From positions 1-8,046 of the forward strand of contig DYJB01000108.1 in the NCBI GenBank assembly GCA_020723365.1: DNA of 8,046 bases, written 5' to 3'. This DNA comes from Candidatus Aquidulcis sp. GTDB lineage: Bacteria; Chloroflexota; Anaerolineae; Anaerolineales; E44-bin32. Each line of letters opens with the position of its first letter. Position 1 is the stretch's first letter. The notes under the pieces are model-generated. The model was not told where the DNA came from. It ran no database searches and saw nothing but the letters and a program-made list of their open reading frames with translations. Position numbers and translations under genes: made by a program. Shown here in pieces: positions 1 to 5,568 of the stretch.

Positions 1-251
1 GCATCGGTCTGGTACGCCTTCACCAGGACGAGCGCCAGCCGGAAGGGCGGCAGCCTTTCGCCGTAACCGGCCACTCGCACAGCGTGGCGCGTCCGTGCGC
101 CGTCTCGCTCCAGCGTCACGCCGTTCTGCCGGAGGGCCGCCAGGCCCTCCGCCCACTGCCCCGCCAGCGTGACGTCGGCATGTGGGGCAAGCCGCGCCGC
201 GTACCAGCAGGCCATAGCCCCGCTGCCGACGATGAGCAGTCGCTCAGCCAT
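1..251 (-). CDS. panE: 2-dehydropantoate 2-reductase (ketopantoate reductase), N-terminal part
   Basis: The first 83 residues are present and the rest lies beyond the window's left edge. The protein opens with a Rossmann NAD(P)-binding strand-loop-helix, LLIVGSGAMACWYAARLA (residues 5-22), matching the GxGxM pattern of the ApbA/PanE family; the usual final Gly is Ala here. Near residues 72-83 it has LALVLVKAYQTD, the conserved beta-strand with the family lysine (K79) that lies by the cofactor and substrate. The enzyme reduces ketopantoate to pantoate with NADPH in pantothenate synthesis. Its ATG overlaps the panB stop as TAATG, so translation is probably coupled to panB. A weak GAGG lies about 13 nt upstream. 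The family call is firm because of motif plus neighbour; strict PanE rather than a general ApbA-like reductase is supported by the panB linkage. Confidence 0.85.
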   Translation of the reverse strand, partial: MAERLLIVGSGAMACWYAARLAPHADVTLAGQWAEGLAALRQNGVTLERDGARTRHAVRVAGYGERLPPFRLALVLVKAYQTD

Positions 252-1138
252 TACGTGCCGGGAGCCTCGTCTGCACCGGTGGCGAACTCCTGCCAGACGG
301 CCTCATCCATTCCGAGGCTGTGTTCGGCCGCCGGGAAGACACCCGCCTCGACCTCCGTGCGATAGGCCTCGAAGGCCCTCACCATCTCGCCGAACAACGA
401 CGCGTAGGCTTTGGCGAATCGAGGCGTGAACCGCTCGAACAGACCCAGCACGTCGTTCGCCACCAGCACCTGCCCGTCGCACCCGGCCCCCGCCCCGATG
501 CCGATGGTTGGGATCGCCAGCCGGCGGGAGACGAACTCGCCCAGCCGGGCGGGTACGGACTCCAGCACGATGCCGAAGCAGCCTGCCTGCTCGAGCAGCA
601 GCGCGTCCTCCAGCAGCCGGCGCGCCGCCTCGGCCGTTCTGGCCTGCGGGCGGAATCCGCCCAGCAGGTGCACCGACTGAGGCGTCAGCCCGAGATGTCC
701 CATCACGGGGATGCCCGCACCCACGATGGCCTGCACCGCCGGCAGGCGTTCGCGGCCGCCCTCCAGCTTGACAGCCTCCATCCCGCCTTCCTGCAGGAAG
801 CGGCCGGCGTTGCGCACGGCGTCCTCGAGGCTGACCTGGTAGGAAAGGAAGGGCATGTCCCCGATGAGCAGCGGCCTCCGCGCGCCGCGCGCCACCGCCC
901 GGCAGTGGTGGAGCATCCCGTCCATCGTCACCGGCAGCGTCGTCTCGTAGCCGAGCACGACCATGCCGAGGGAGTCGCCCACCAGGATGGCATCCAGCCC
1001 GGCCCGCTCGACGGCCTGGGCCGTGGCGACGTCGTAGGCGGTCAGGACGCTGATCGGTTGATGCTGAGCCTTCTTCTCGCGGAAGGTGAGCGGTGTGACC
1101 TTGCGGGCCGCGCCCGAGGCCTGGGGAGTGGCGGACAC
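251..1138 (-). CDS. panB: 3-methyl-2-oxobutanoate hydroxymethyltransferase (ketopantoate hydroxymethyltransferase)
   Basis: A 295-residue PanB, a TIM-barrel enzyme that transfers a hydroxymethyl group from 5,10-methylene-THF to 2-oxoisovalerate to give ketopantoate. Visible family motifs are ITAYD-like VLTAYD, LVGDSLGM (metal-binding D55), IGDMPF (metal-binding D94), VKLEGG (K124, E126), GHLGLTPQSV, the catalytic-base region VLESVP (E193) and IPTIGIGAG. The start is set at GTG 1138-1136 because AGGAGG sits 6 nt upstream. The reading frame stays open to an ATG at 1246, but that 36-residue arginine/proline-rich extension runs through the leader palindrome and looks untranslated. The protein is somewhat longer than the E. 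coli enzyme, mainly from about 13 extra N-terminal residues and a C-terminal tail. The stop overlaps the panE ATG. All key residues are intact, so it is very likely functional. Confidence 0.97.
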   Translation of the reverse strand: MSATPQASGAARKVTPLTFREKKAQHQPISVLTAYDVATAQAVERAGLDAILVGDSLGMVVLGYETTLPVTMDGMLHHCRAVARGARRPLLIGDMPFLSYQVSLEDAVRNAGRFLQEGGMEAVKLEGGRERLPAVQAIVGAGIPVMGHLGLTPQSVHLLGGFRPQARTAEAARRLLEDALLLEQAGCFGIVLESVPARLGEFVSRRLAIPTIGIGAGAGCDGQVLVANDVLGLFERFTPRFAKAYASLFGEMVRAFEAYRTEVEAGVFPAAEHSLGMDEAVWQEFATGADEAPGT

Positions 1139-1175
1139 CCTGTCCCTCCTGTGAACCGTGGGCGCCCGAAGCGAA

Positions 1176-1202
1176 TCCGCCCTTCCGGGCCGGAAGGGCG
1201 GA
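1176..1202 (-). promoter_or_regulatory. 27-nt palindrome in the panB leader
   Basis: The arms 1176-1188 and 1190-1202 are perfectly complementary over 13 bp around a single central base. In RNA a few central pairs would open into a loop, leaving a very stable GC stem. It lies about 38-62 nt upstream of the panB GTG, between promoter and start codon. No T tract follows it in the direction of transcription, so it is not a standard intrinsic terminator. It could be a leader structure, an operator, or one copy of a dispersed palindromic repeat; the sequence alone does not decide. Confidence 0.6.
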
Positions 1203-1257
1203 CGAAGGACCACCTGTCCAGCCGTCTCGGTCGGCGCCCGATCCAAGCGGCAGTGCG

Positions 1258-1266
1258 ATTATAGCA
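1258..1266 (-). promoter_or_regulatory. Extended -10 promoter for panB-panE
   Basis: On the minus strand this reads TGCTATAAT, a perfect -10 hexamer with the TG of an extended -10. No good -35 is seen 16-18 nt further upstream, which fits an extended -10 promoter. The expected transcription start is near 1251, giving a leader of about 112 nt before the panB GTG. Confidence 0.6.
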
Positions 1267-1299
1267 CCCGCTGCGGGCGTGCCTCCAGACGGAAGCCGG

Positions 1300-1305
1300 T
1301 ATACA
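1300..1305 (+). promoter_or_regulatory. Possible -10 box for the GH3-family gene
   Basis: TATACA sits 27 nt upstream of the ATG at 1333, which would start the transcript near 1312 and include the Shine-Dalgarno at 1322-1326. No convincing -35 is seen at 16-18 nt. It is divergent from the panB promoter about 40 bp away. Confidence 0.35.
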
Positions 1306-1332
1306 CTTCGGCACTCGACCGGGAGGGTCCCC

Positions 1333-2472
1333 ATGGCCGCCGATTCGCCTGTCGCCATGCTCAACGCCATGCTGCAGCCGTGGCGCGAGGCTGTCGAGGA
1401 CCCCGCCCGGGCGCAGGCCGATGTGCTGCAGCGGCTGCTGGCCGACTACGCCAAGACCGATCATGGCCGGCAGCATCATGCCTCCAGCATCGCCACGCTG
1501 GCCGAGTACCGGCGCCAGTTCCCGTCGGCCACGTACGACGACTACCGGCCCCTGATCCAGCGCGTCATGGCCGGCGAGGTCAGCCTGCTGCTGTGGGAAG
1601 ACCCCATCGGCTGGGCCATCACCCGCGGCACGACACGCGGCGAGTCGAAGTTCATCCCCATGACACCCACCGACATGCGCCAGCGCCTCAGCGCCGGGCG
1701 GGCGATGATGATCTACATCGTCGAGAGCGGGCGCTTCGACCTGTTCGCGGGCGTGAACCTCAACCTGAACTTCCCGTCGGTGGTCGGGACGGTGACGGTG
1801 GGCGAGCGCCAGGTGACCTACGGCTACAGCTCGGGCATCTACGCCAAGTATGTCTCGACCATGACGCCCCTGCGCTCGGCTCCGACGCAGGACGAGATCG
1901 ACGCCCTGGGCGGGGGCAAGAGCCAGGCGGATTGGGACGCTCGCTTCGACCTGGCCTACACCCAGTGCAAGGAAGAGAACGTCACACTCGTGGGCGGGGT
2001 GGCCCCCACCGCCGTGCGCTTCGGGCGCTACCTGCACCGGCGGCACGGCGTCTATCCCAAGGACCTGTGGAAGCCGCTGCTGATGACCCTCGGCAGCGTG
2101 CCGGGCATCAACACCCGGTACGCGCCGGCGCTCAATGCCCTCTACGGGCCGGCCGTCATCCGCGAGATCTACGGCGCCACGGAGGGCATGTTCGGCCAGC
2201 AGCGCGACGCCCAGCGCGCCTGGGTCCCCAACTACGACCTGTTCCTGTTCGAGGTCGAGACCCCCCGGGGCACGATCCTGCTGCACGAGATGAGGCCGGG
2301 CGAGATGGGCAGCCTGGTCGTTTCGACCCCCATCCTGCCGCGCTACCGCATTGGCGACCGCATCCTGGCGCTCAAGCCGCCCTACTTCCGCTGCATCGGC
2401 CGCGACGAATGGTGGACGCCGCTGCAGTACGCGTGGGGCGAGCTCATGACGGGCAATCTCGGACGGCTGTAG
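1333..2472 (+). CDS. GH3-family acyl-adenylating protein without C-terminal lid
   Basis: A 379-residue protein related to the GH3 (auxin-responsive promoter) branch of the adenylate-forming ANL superfamily. Known members activate a carboxylic acid with ATP and join it to an amino acid. In order it shows the family entry TYDDYRPLIQRVMAGE (67-82), the phosphate-binding loop TRGTTRGESKFIP (97-109, with the lysine), the adenine/acyl-site motif YGATEG (280-285), and the hinge motif YRIGD (338-342) followed by a GR (356-357). The chain stops about 37 residues after the hinge, whereas family members I know continue with a lid domain of 100 or more residues. No continuation is seen in another frame: a hairpin and a convergent gene follow at once. 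ATG 1333 is chosen because GGAGG lies 6 nt upstream; an in-frame GTG at 1279 lacks one. Substrate unknown. Confidence 0.82.
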   Translation: MAADSPVAMLNAMLQPWREAVEDPARAQADVLQRLLADYAKTDHGRQHHASSIATLAEYRRQFPSATYDDYRPLIQRVMAGEVSLLLWEDPIGWAITRGTTRGESKFIPMTPTDMRQRLSAGRAMMIYIVESGRFDLFAGVNLNLNFPSVVGTVTVGERQVTYGYSSGIYAKYVSTMTPLRSAPTQDEIDALGGGKSQADWDARFDLAYTQCKEENVTLVGGVAPTAVRFGRYLHRRHGVYPKDLWKPLLMTLGSVPGINTRYAPALNALYGPAVIREIYGATEGMFGQQRDAQRAWVPNYDLFLFEVETPRGTILLHEMRPGEMGSLVVSTPILPRYRIGDRILALKPPYFRCIGRDEWWTPLQYAWGELMTGNLGRL

Positions 2473-2488
2473 CTCCCGGTCGCCCGGG

Positions 2489-2529
2489 CGAATCAACCGG
2501 GGCGCCCTGGCGGCGCCCCGGTTGATTCG
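2489..2529. terminator. Long perfect hairpin between convergent genes, probable bidirectional terminator
   Basis: Arms 2489-2506 and 2512-2529 pair perfectly over 18 bp around the 5-nt loop CTGGC. It begins 17 nt after the GH3-family stop and ends 18 nt before the stop of the opposing membrane-protein gene. Neither side carries a run of T, so it resembles the strong T-less hairpins found between convergent genes rather than a textbook intrinsic terminator. It could also stabilise both mRNA 3' ends. Confidence 0.65.
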
Positions 2530-2546
2530 AGCGATAGGGCGGACGA

Positions 2547-2921
2547 TCAGCTGCGCCGCAGCAGGCTCTGGAGCAGCAGCAGCACGCCGATGATGATCAG
2601 GAAGGCCGGGCCCAGGATGGTCCAGTTGATCGCCCCTCCCAGCCCGCCGGCGAAGAGCAGCGCACCGAAGATGATCGTGCCGGTCACGGGCCGGCGGTAG
2701 GCGGGCACCGTCACGCGGACCAGAGCCTCGATCCACAGGATGATCCCGACCCCCATCAGGATGAACGACCAGGCTTCCAGGTTCGTCTCATCGAAGTTGG
2801 GCAGCCCGGCCAGCGACCGCTGGATGCCCGCCAGCACCCCGAGGTTCTCGGCCAGCAGCACCACGCCGGCCCAGATCAGGATGGCGGCCAGATCACTGCC
2901 CCCAGCGGGTCGCGGCGCCAC
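2547..2921 (-). CDS. Small four-helix membrane protein (LiaI/LiaF- or DUF5668-like), body part of a frameshifted gene
   Basis: The open frame from GTG 2921 gives 124 residues, with four predicted membrane segments at about 11-32, 50-70, 80-97 and 98-120, linked by short polar loops (PNFDETNLEA; VTVPAYRRPVT) and ending LLRRS. This layout resembles the small LiaF/DUF5668-type membrane regions of uncharacterised envelope proteins; I cannot name it more closely. The GTG start has no clear Shine-Dalgarno. The first 10 or so residues (MAPRPAGGSDL) look like an out-of-frame reading of a better N-terminus. The frame upstream supplies a charged tail and a WRRDPLGAVIW segment that flows into AAILIWAGVVLLAENLG if a single G is added at about 2888. 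The true product is therefore probably about 162 residues starting at 3031 or 3034. Function unknown. Confidence 0.7.
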   Translation of the reverse strand: MAPRPAGGSDLAAILIWAGVVLLAENLGVLAGIQRSLAGLPNFDETNLEAWSFILMGVGIILWIEALVRVTVPAYRRPVTGTIIFGALLFAGGLGGAINWTILGPAFLIIIGVLLLLQSLLRRS

Positions 2922-3034
2922 TTCTCGTCGCCGCCCTTCTCCTCCGATTTCTCGTGCTCCTTCTCGTCCTGCTTCTCCGTATAACGGACCTCCGGCTTGG
3001 GGCCGGGTGGCGGGGTTGGCGTCTCAGTCATCAT
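2876..3034 (-). pseudogene. Out-of-frame N-terminal segment of the membrane-protein gene
   Basis: Starting from ATGATG at 3034-3029, just behind GGGAGG, this frame encodes a Pro-rich start (TETPTPPPGPKPEV), then a Lys/Glu-rich cytoplasmic tail, then DEKWRRDPLGAVIW, before hitting TGA at 2878-2876. The tail composition, the Shine-Dalgarno and the promoter upstream argue that this is the real start of the gene whose membrane body continues at 2547-2921. The two parts overlap in different frames. Joining needs a -1 shift at TGG/GCC (2890-2886), equivalent to one missing G. No slippery heptamer is present there, so a one-base deletion or a sequencing/assembly error is likelier than programmed frameshifting. 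Confidence 0.65.
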
Positions 3035-3097
3035 CCCTCCCTGTTGATGGAAGGCGGCTGGCTCCCGAATGGATCGATGCCCGCGCTTCCACGGACT

Positions 3098-3126
3098 ATG
3101 ATAGACCCACGTGCACCGGGAATCAA
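3098..3126 (-). promoter_or_regulatory. Promoter for the small membrane-protein gene
   Basis: On the minus strand, -35 TTGATT (3126-3121) and -10 TATCAT (3103-3098) are separated by exactly 17 nt. The transcript would begin near 3091, leaving a leader of about 57-60 nt before the ATGATG at 3034/3031. This supports the upstream start rather than GTG 2921. Confidence 0.6.
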
Positions 3127-3187
3127 CCGGCCCGGGCTCCCGGCTGGCCCCGTCACCTGTCAGGTCGTGGGTGGCGCTTGGCGAGGC

Positions 3188-3193
3188 TAGAAT
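3188..3193 (+). promoter_or_regulatory. -10 box for ybaK-type gene, probably leaderless
   Basis: TAGAAT ends 6 nt before the ATG at 3200, so the expected transcription start falls on the start codon itself. No well-spaced Shine-Dalgarno is present; the nearest, GAGG at 3183-3186, is 13 nt away and lies upstream of the -10. The -35 region (around 3165-3170, TCGTGG) is poor. Confidence 0.5.
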
Positions 3194-3199
3194 CCCACC

Positions 3200-3664
3200 A
3201 TGTCAACGACGCCCGTCACACGCGCCCTCGATGCACTCTCGATTCCGTATCGCCTGCACAAGCACAAGGCGCCGGTGCGCTCGCTTGAGCAGGCGGCCCG
3301 CGAGCGCGGGTTGGCGCCGGGCCAGATCATCCGGTCACTCGTCTTTCGGCTGGAGGAAGGATCCTTCGTCATGGTCCTGGTGGCAGGGCCGGCCAGAGTC
3401 TCGTGGCCCAGGCTGCGCCGCTACCTGCAGGTCTCCCGCCTCACCACCGCCTCGCTGGACGAGGTGCTGCAAGCCACCGGGTACCGTCCGGGCACCGTCT
3501 CACCCTACGGGCTGCCCCAGCCGATGCGCCTGCTCGCCGATCGCGGGCTGATGGCGCCCGACGTGCTCTCGCTGGGAGCCGGCGTCGCCAACACCGGCGT
3601 GATCCTGGCCAGGGAGGATCTGCTGCGGACGCTGTCACCCGAGATCGGGGACTTCACCGACTGA
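3200..3664 (+). CDS. YbaK/ProX-type aminoacyl-tRNA deacylase domain protein
   Basis: A 154-residue single-domain protein of the YbaK/EbsC/ProX family. Studied members hydrolyse mischarged tRNAs in trans, such as Cys-tRNA(Pro) or Ala-tRNA(Pro). Length fits the family. Motifs seen are the N-terminal helix and strand SIPYRLHKHKAPVRSLEQAARERGL (read across 14-38), GQIIRSLVFR (41-50), the substrate-loop TGYRPGTVSPYGLP (93-106) with the conserved SP, and the closing GAGVANTGVILAREDLL (126-142). The lysine essential in E. coli YbaK (K46 in VYKTLLV) aligns with R45 here (IIRSLVF). The substrate therefore cannot be assumed to be Cys-tRNA(Pro), and I give no symbol. The 3' end overlaps the opposing redoxin gene by 11 nt. 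Confidence 0.85.
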   Translation: MSTTPVTRALDALSIPYRLHKHKAPVRSLEQAARERGLAPGQIIRSLVFRLEEGSFVMVLVAGPARVSWPRLRRYLQVSRLTTASLDEVLQATGYRPGTVSPYGLPQPMRLLADRGLMAPDVLSLGAGVANTGVILAREDLLRTLSPEIGDFTD

Positions 3665-4190
3665 CGGACCTGGCCCGCCGCCCGCGCACCAGGGCGCATC
3701 CGAACGGGGGCGTTTCGGCCGGCTGCGGCGCCCGGCCCGCGAGCAGCGCCTCGACCGCCTGCGCCAGGTAGGGGCGCGTGGGGGTGGGTTTCCGCAGGGC
3801 GACATCATCCGGCGCGCCGGCGTAGCGCAGTGCGCCCTCTGCGCCGATGACGAACACGTGAGGCGTGGCGGCCGCCCCGTACAGCTCCGCCACGGTCTGA
3901 TCGCCGTCCACCAGCACCGGGCCGACCTGCTCACCGAGCGCTGCCTCCCTCAGCCGGTCGAGGCTTTCGTTCGGGTTCGACGCCACCCACCAGACCCCCA
4001 CTCGCTCGCCCCACCCTGGACGGAGGGCGGCCAGCGTCCGGTTGGTGCGCTCGGAGTGAGCGCAATCCGCCGACCAGAACACGAGCACCAGGATGCGCCC
4101 GCGCATCGCCTCCAGCCGGTGCGGAATACCGGCAAGATCCGGGAGGGCGAAGTCGGGCGCCGGCTGGCCGGTGCGGGCTACGGAATCCAT
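3654..4190 (-). CDS. Thioredoxin-fold redoxin (AhpC/TSA or TlpA-like) with CxxS motif
   Basis: A 178-residue thioredoxin-fold protein with the family opening GQPAPDFALPDLAG (8-21), the active-site strand LVLVFWSADCAHSE (34-47), and the cis-proline loop ATPHVFVI (108-115). The usual WCxxC reads WSADCAHS, so C43 is kept and the second cysteine is S46. A further cysteine in the tail motif ETPPFGCALVRG (C165) could be a distant resolving cysteine. The protein is probably cytoplasmic, as no signal peptide is seen. ATG 4190 is chosen because the family N-terminus begins just after it and because it overlaps the upstream stop by 13 nt, typical of coupling; the frame is open further upstream but only as an antisense-like Arg-rich sequence inside the propeller gene. 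It is the last gene of the rsmI operon. Peroxidase versus reductase activity cannot be told. Confidence 0.82.
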   Translation of the reverse strand: MDSVARTGQPAPDFALPDLAGIPHRLEAMRGRILVLVFWSADCAHSERTNRTLAALRPGWGERVGVWWVASNPNESLDRLREAALGEQVGPVLVDGDQTVAELYGAAATPHVFVIGAEGALRYAGAPDDVALRKPTPTRPYLAQAVEALLAGRAPQPAETPPFGCALVRGRRARSVSR

Positions 4191-5557
4191 ACGGGGGCGT
4201 AGCCTCCGACGACGGCTTGCGAACCCTGCCGCAGGGCCAGGTCGTACCACCACAACTCGGCCGGCTCCAGGGGCGCCTCGACGTTGTAGCGCAAGTAGGC
4301 CAGACGGTCGCCGACGGGCGACCAGACCGGTGCGCCATGGTTGATGAACGACTCGCCGGTGAGTGCTTCCGCCTGCGAACCATCCACACGCATGCGCCAC
4401 AACTGCCGACCCGGCGTCCACTTTCCGGCGGCCAGCACCCGCCGGCCGAAAACGATCCACTCCCCGTCCGGCGAGAACGAGGGCGAGCCATCCTCGACGC
4501 GTCCGCCCGCTGCCAGGCTCAGGTCCAGCAGCGCGCCCGTGGTCGGCTGCCAGCGATACAGATGGGTCTCCAGAGCGGCCGCACTCTCACCTTCCGCGTC
4601 TTCGTCGGTGGGGAAGAGAAGGTCGGGGTAGACGAGGTACATCCCATCCGGCGACCAGGCTCCTCGTTCGCCCTGCGTGGACGGGGAGGCACCCAACGGC
4701 ACGACGGCCTCCGGATCGGAAGCGCTGACGACAACGAGGGCCCCGCGGGTCGTATCGACGTACGTCAGCCATCCCTGAGGCGACCAGAAGGGCATCAGCG
4801 CCGAGCTGCGTTCGGGGCTGGCAGGATAGGGCATGGAGGCGCCCGTCTCCAGAAGCCAGACACGGGTCCGTCCCGCCCCGGCCGAGGCCTCGGCCCCGCG
4901 TACGAACGCCACCAGCCTTCCATCCGGCGAGATCACCGGGGACGAACAGCGCTCTCCGTCGGGACAGCGATAGAGCAGGCGGTCCTCGCCTGTCTCCACA
5001 CCGAGGGCGCGCAGCTCGGTGCTGCCGCCGGACCCCTGGACGGAGTAGGCCAGCTCCGTCGCTCTCGATCCCAACGTGAAGTCATCGACCCCCCCGAGGG
5101 AGGTCAGGCGCTCAGGCGCCTCGGCCGACGGCAGGAGGGTGTAGATGTCGGCAGGCTCGCCGGCCGGCCACAGGTAGGCCAGCCGTGGGGAGCGCAGCGT
5201 GAAGCGCCAGTTCGAGGCCACCCACGTCGCCAGGCCTGACAGGGACCGAGCTCCTGCATCCAGGCGCACCTCGATTGAAGCGCCCGCCGGCCACCCCTCC
5301 AGCGGCCGGAAGATCAGCGTCCGGCCCTCCCACAGCAGCTCACCATCGACCGACGGGCGCAGATGCAGGCGCGTGCTGACGGAAGACGGTTCCATCGGTT
5401 GGTTGAACGTCAGGCGGAGATCGCTGCTCGCCGCGGCGGAGGCGCCGGGTTCCGGAGAGCGTGCCACCAGGCGCGGCCCGAGCGCCAGGCGAGCGCCCAG
5501 CAGGCCGATCGCCACGCCAAGGGGAATCCCCCACCAGGCGGGGAAGGTGCGATTCAT
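4178..5557 (-). CDS. Membrane-anchored Ig-like (SbsA/Big_5) plus PD40 beta-propeller protein
   Basis: 459 residues. An N-terminal hydrophobic segment (about 7-27, WWGIPLGVAIGLLGARLALG) would anchor it in the membrane or act as an uncleaved signal. Residues about 35-121 form a bacterial Ig-like domain of the SbsA/Big_5 kind (DLRLTFNQPMEPSSV ... LIFRPLEGWPAGASIEVRLDAG ... WRFTL). The rest is a TolB/PD40-like propeller with repeated strand motifs SPDGRLVAFVRG, SPQGWLTYVDTT, SPDGMYLVYPD, SPDGEWIVFGRR and SPVGDRLAYLR. No peptidase S9 domain follows, so it is likely a binding or sensing protein outside the membrane; ligand unknown. The ATG at 5557 is 11 nt after the isomerase stop, with GAGG 9 nt upstream; the open frame continues upstream but inside the isomerase gene. 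Confidence 0.8.
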   Translation of the reverse strand: MNRTFPAWWGIPLGVAIGLLGARLALGPRLVARSPEPGASAAASSDLRLTFNQPMEPSSVSTRLHLRPSVDGELLWEGRTLIFRPLEGWPAGASIEVRLDAGARSLSGLATWVASNWRFTLRSPRLAYLWPAGEPADIYTLLPSAEAPERLTSLGGVDDFTLGSRATELAYSVQGSGGSTELRALGVETGEDRLLYRCPDGERCSSPVISPDGRLVAFVRGAEASAGAGRTRVWLLETGASMPYPASPERSSALMPFWSPQGWLTYVDTTRGALVVVSASDPEAVVPLGASPSTQGERGAWSPDGMYLVYPDLLFPTDEDAEGESAAALETHLYRWQPTTGALLDLSLAAGGRVEDGSPSFSPDGEWIVFGRRVLAAGKWTPGRQLWRMRVDGSQAEALTGESFINHGAPVWSPVGDRLAYLRYNVEAPLEPAELWWYDLALRQGSQAVVGGYAPVWIP

Positions 5558-5568
5558 GGCGGCTGACC

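Noticed and set aside
1139..1246. Upstream ATG start of panB giving a 36-residue N-terminal extension
   Set aside because: The extension translates the palindrome region, has no Shine-Dalgarno and does not resemble PanB; the GTG at 1138 has AGGAGG at ideal spacing.
320..1264. A long plus-strand open frame of about 314 codons opposite panB
   Set aside because: It is antisense to a gene with all PanB motifs; its product is His/Arg/Gln-rich with no recognisable domain, as expected for the reverse of GC-rich coding DNA.
1042..2736. A minus-strand open frame of 564 codons across the GH3-family gene
   Set aside because: It runs across the promoter region, the terminator hairpin and parts of three genes, and its composition is Arg/His/Ala/Gly-rich; a GC-driven shadow.
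2888..2891. Programmed -1 ribosomal frameshifting in the membrane-protein gene
   Set aside because: The -1 shift would join the frames, but there is no slippery X-XXY-YYZ heptamer around ATC-TGG-CCG, so a lost base is simpler.
2490..3130. GAATCAACCGG at 2490-2500 and 3120-3130 as a possible direct repeat or attachment site
   Set aside because: Only 11 bases match, and chance 11-mers are expected in a window this size. One copy belongs to the terminator arm, the other overlaps a -35 box, and no integrase or mobile gene is nearby.
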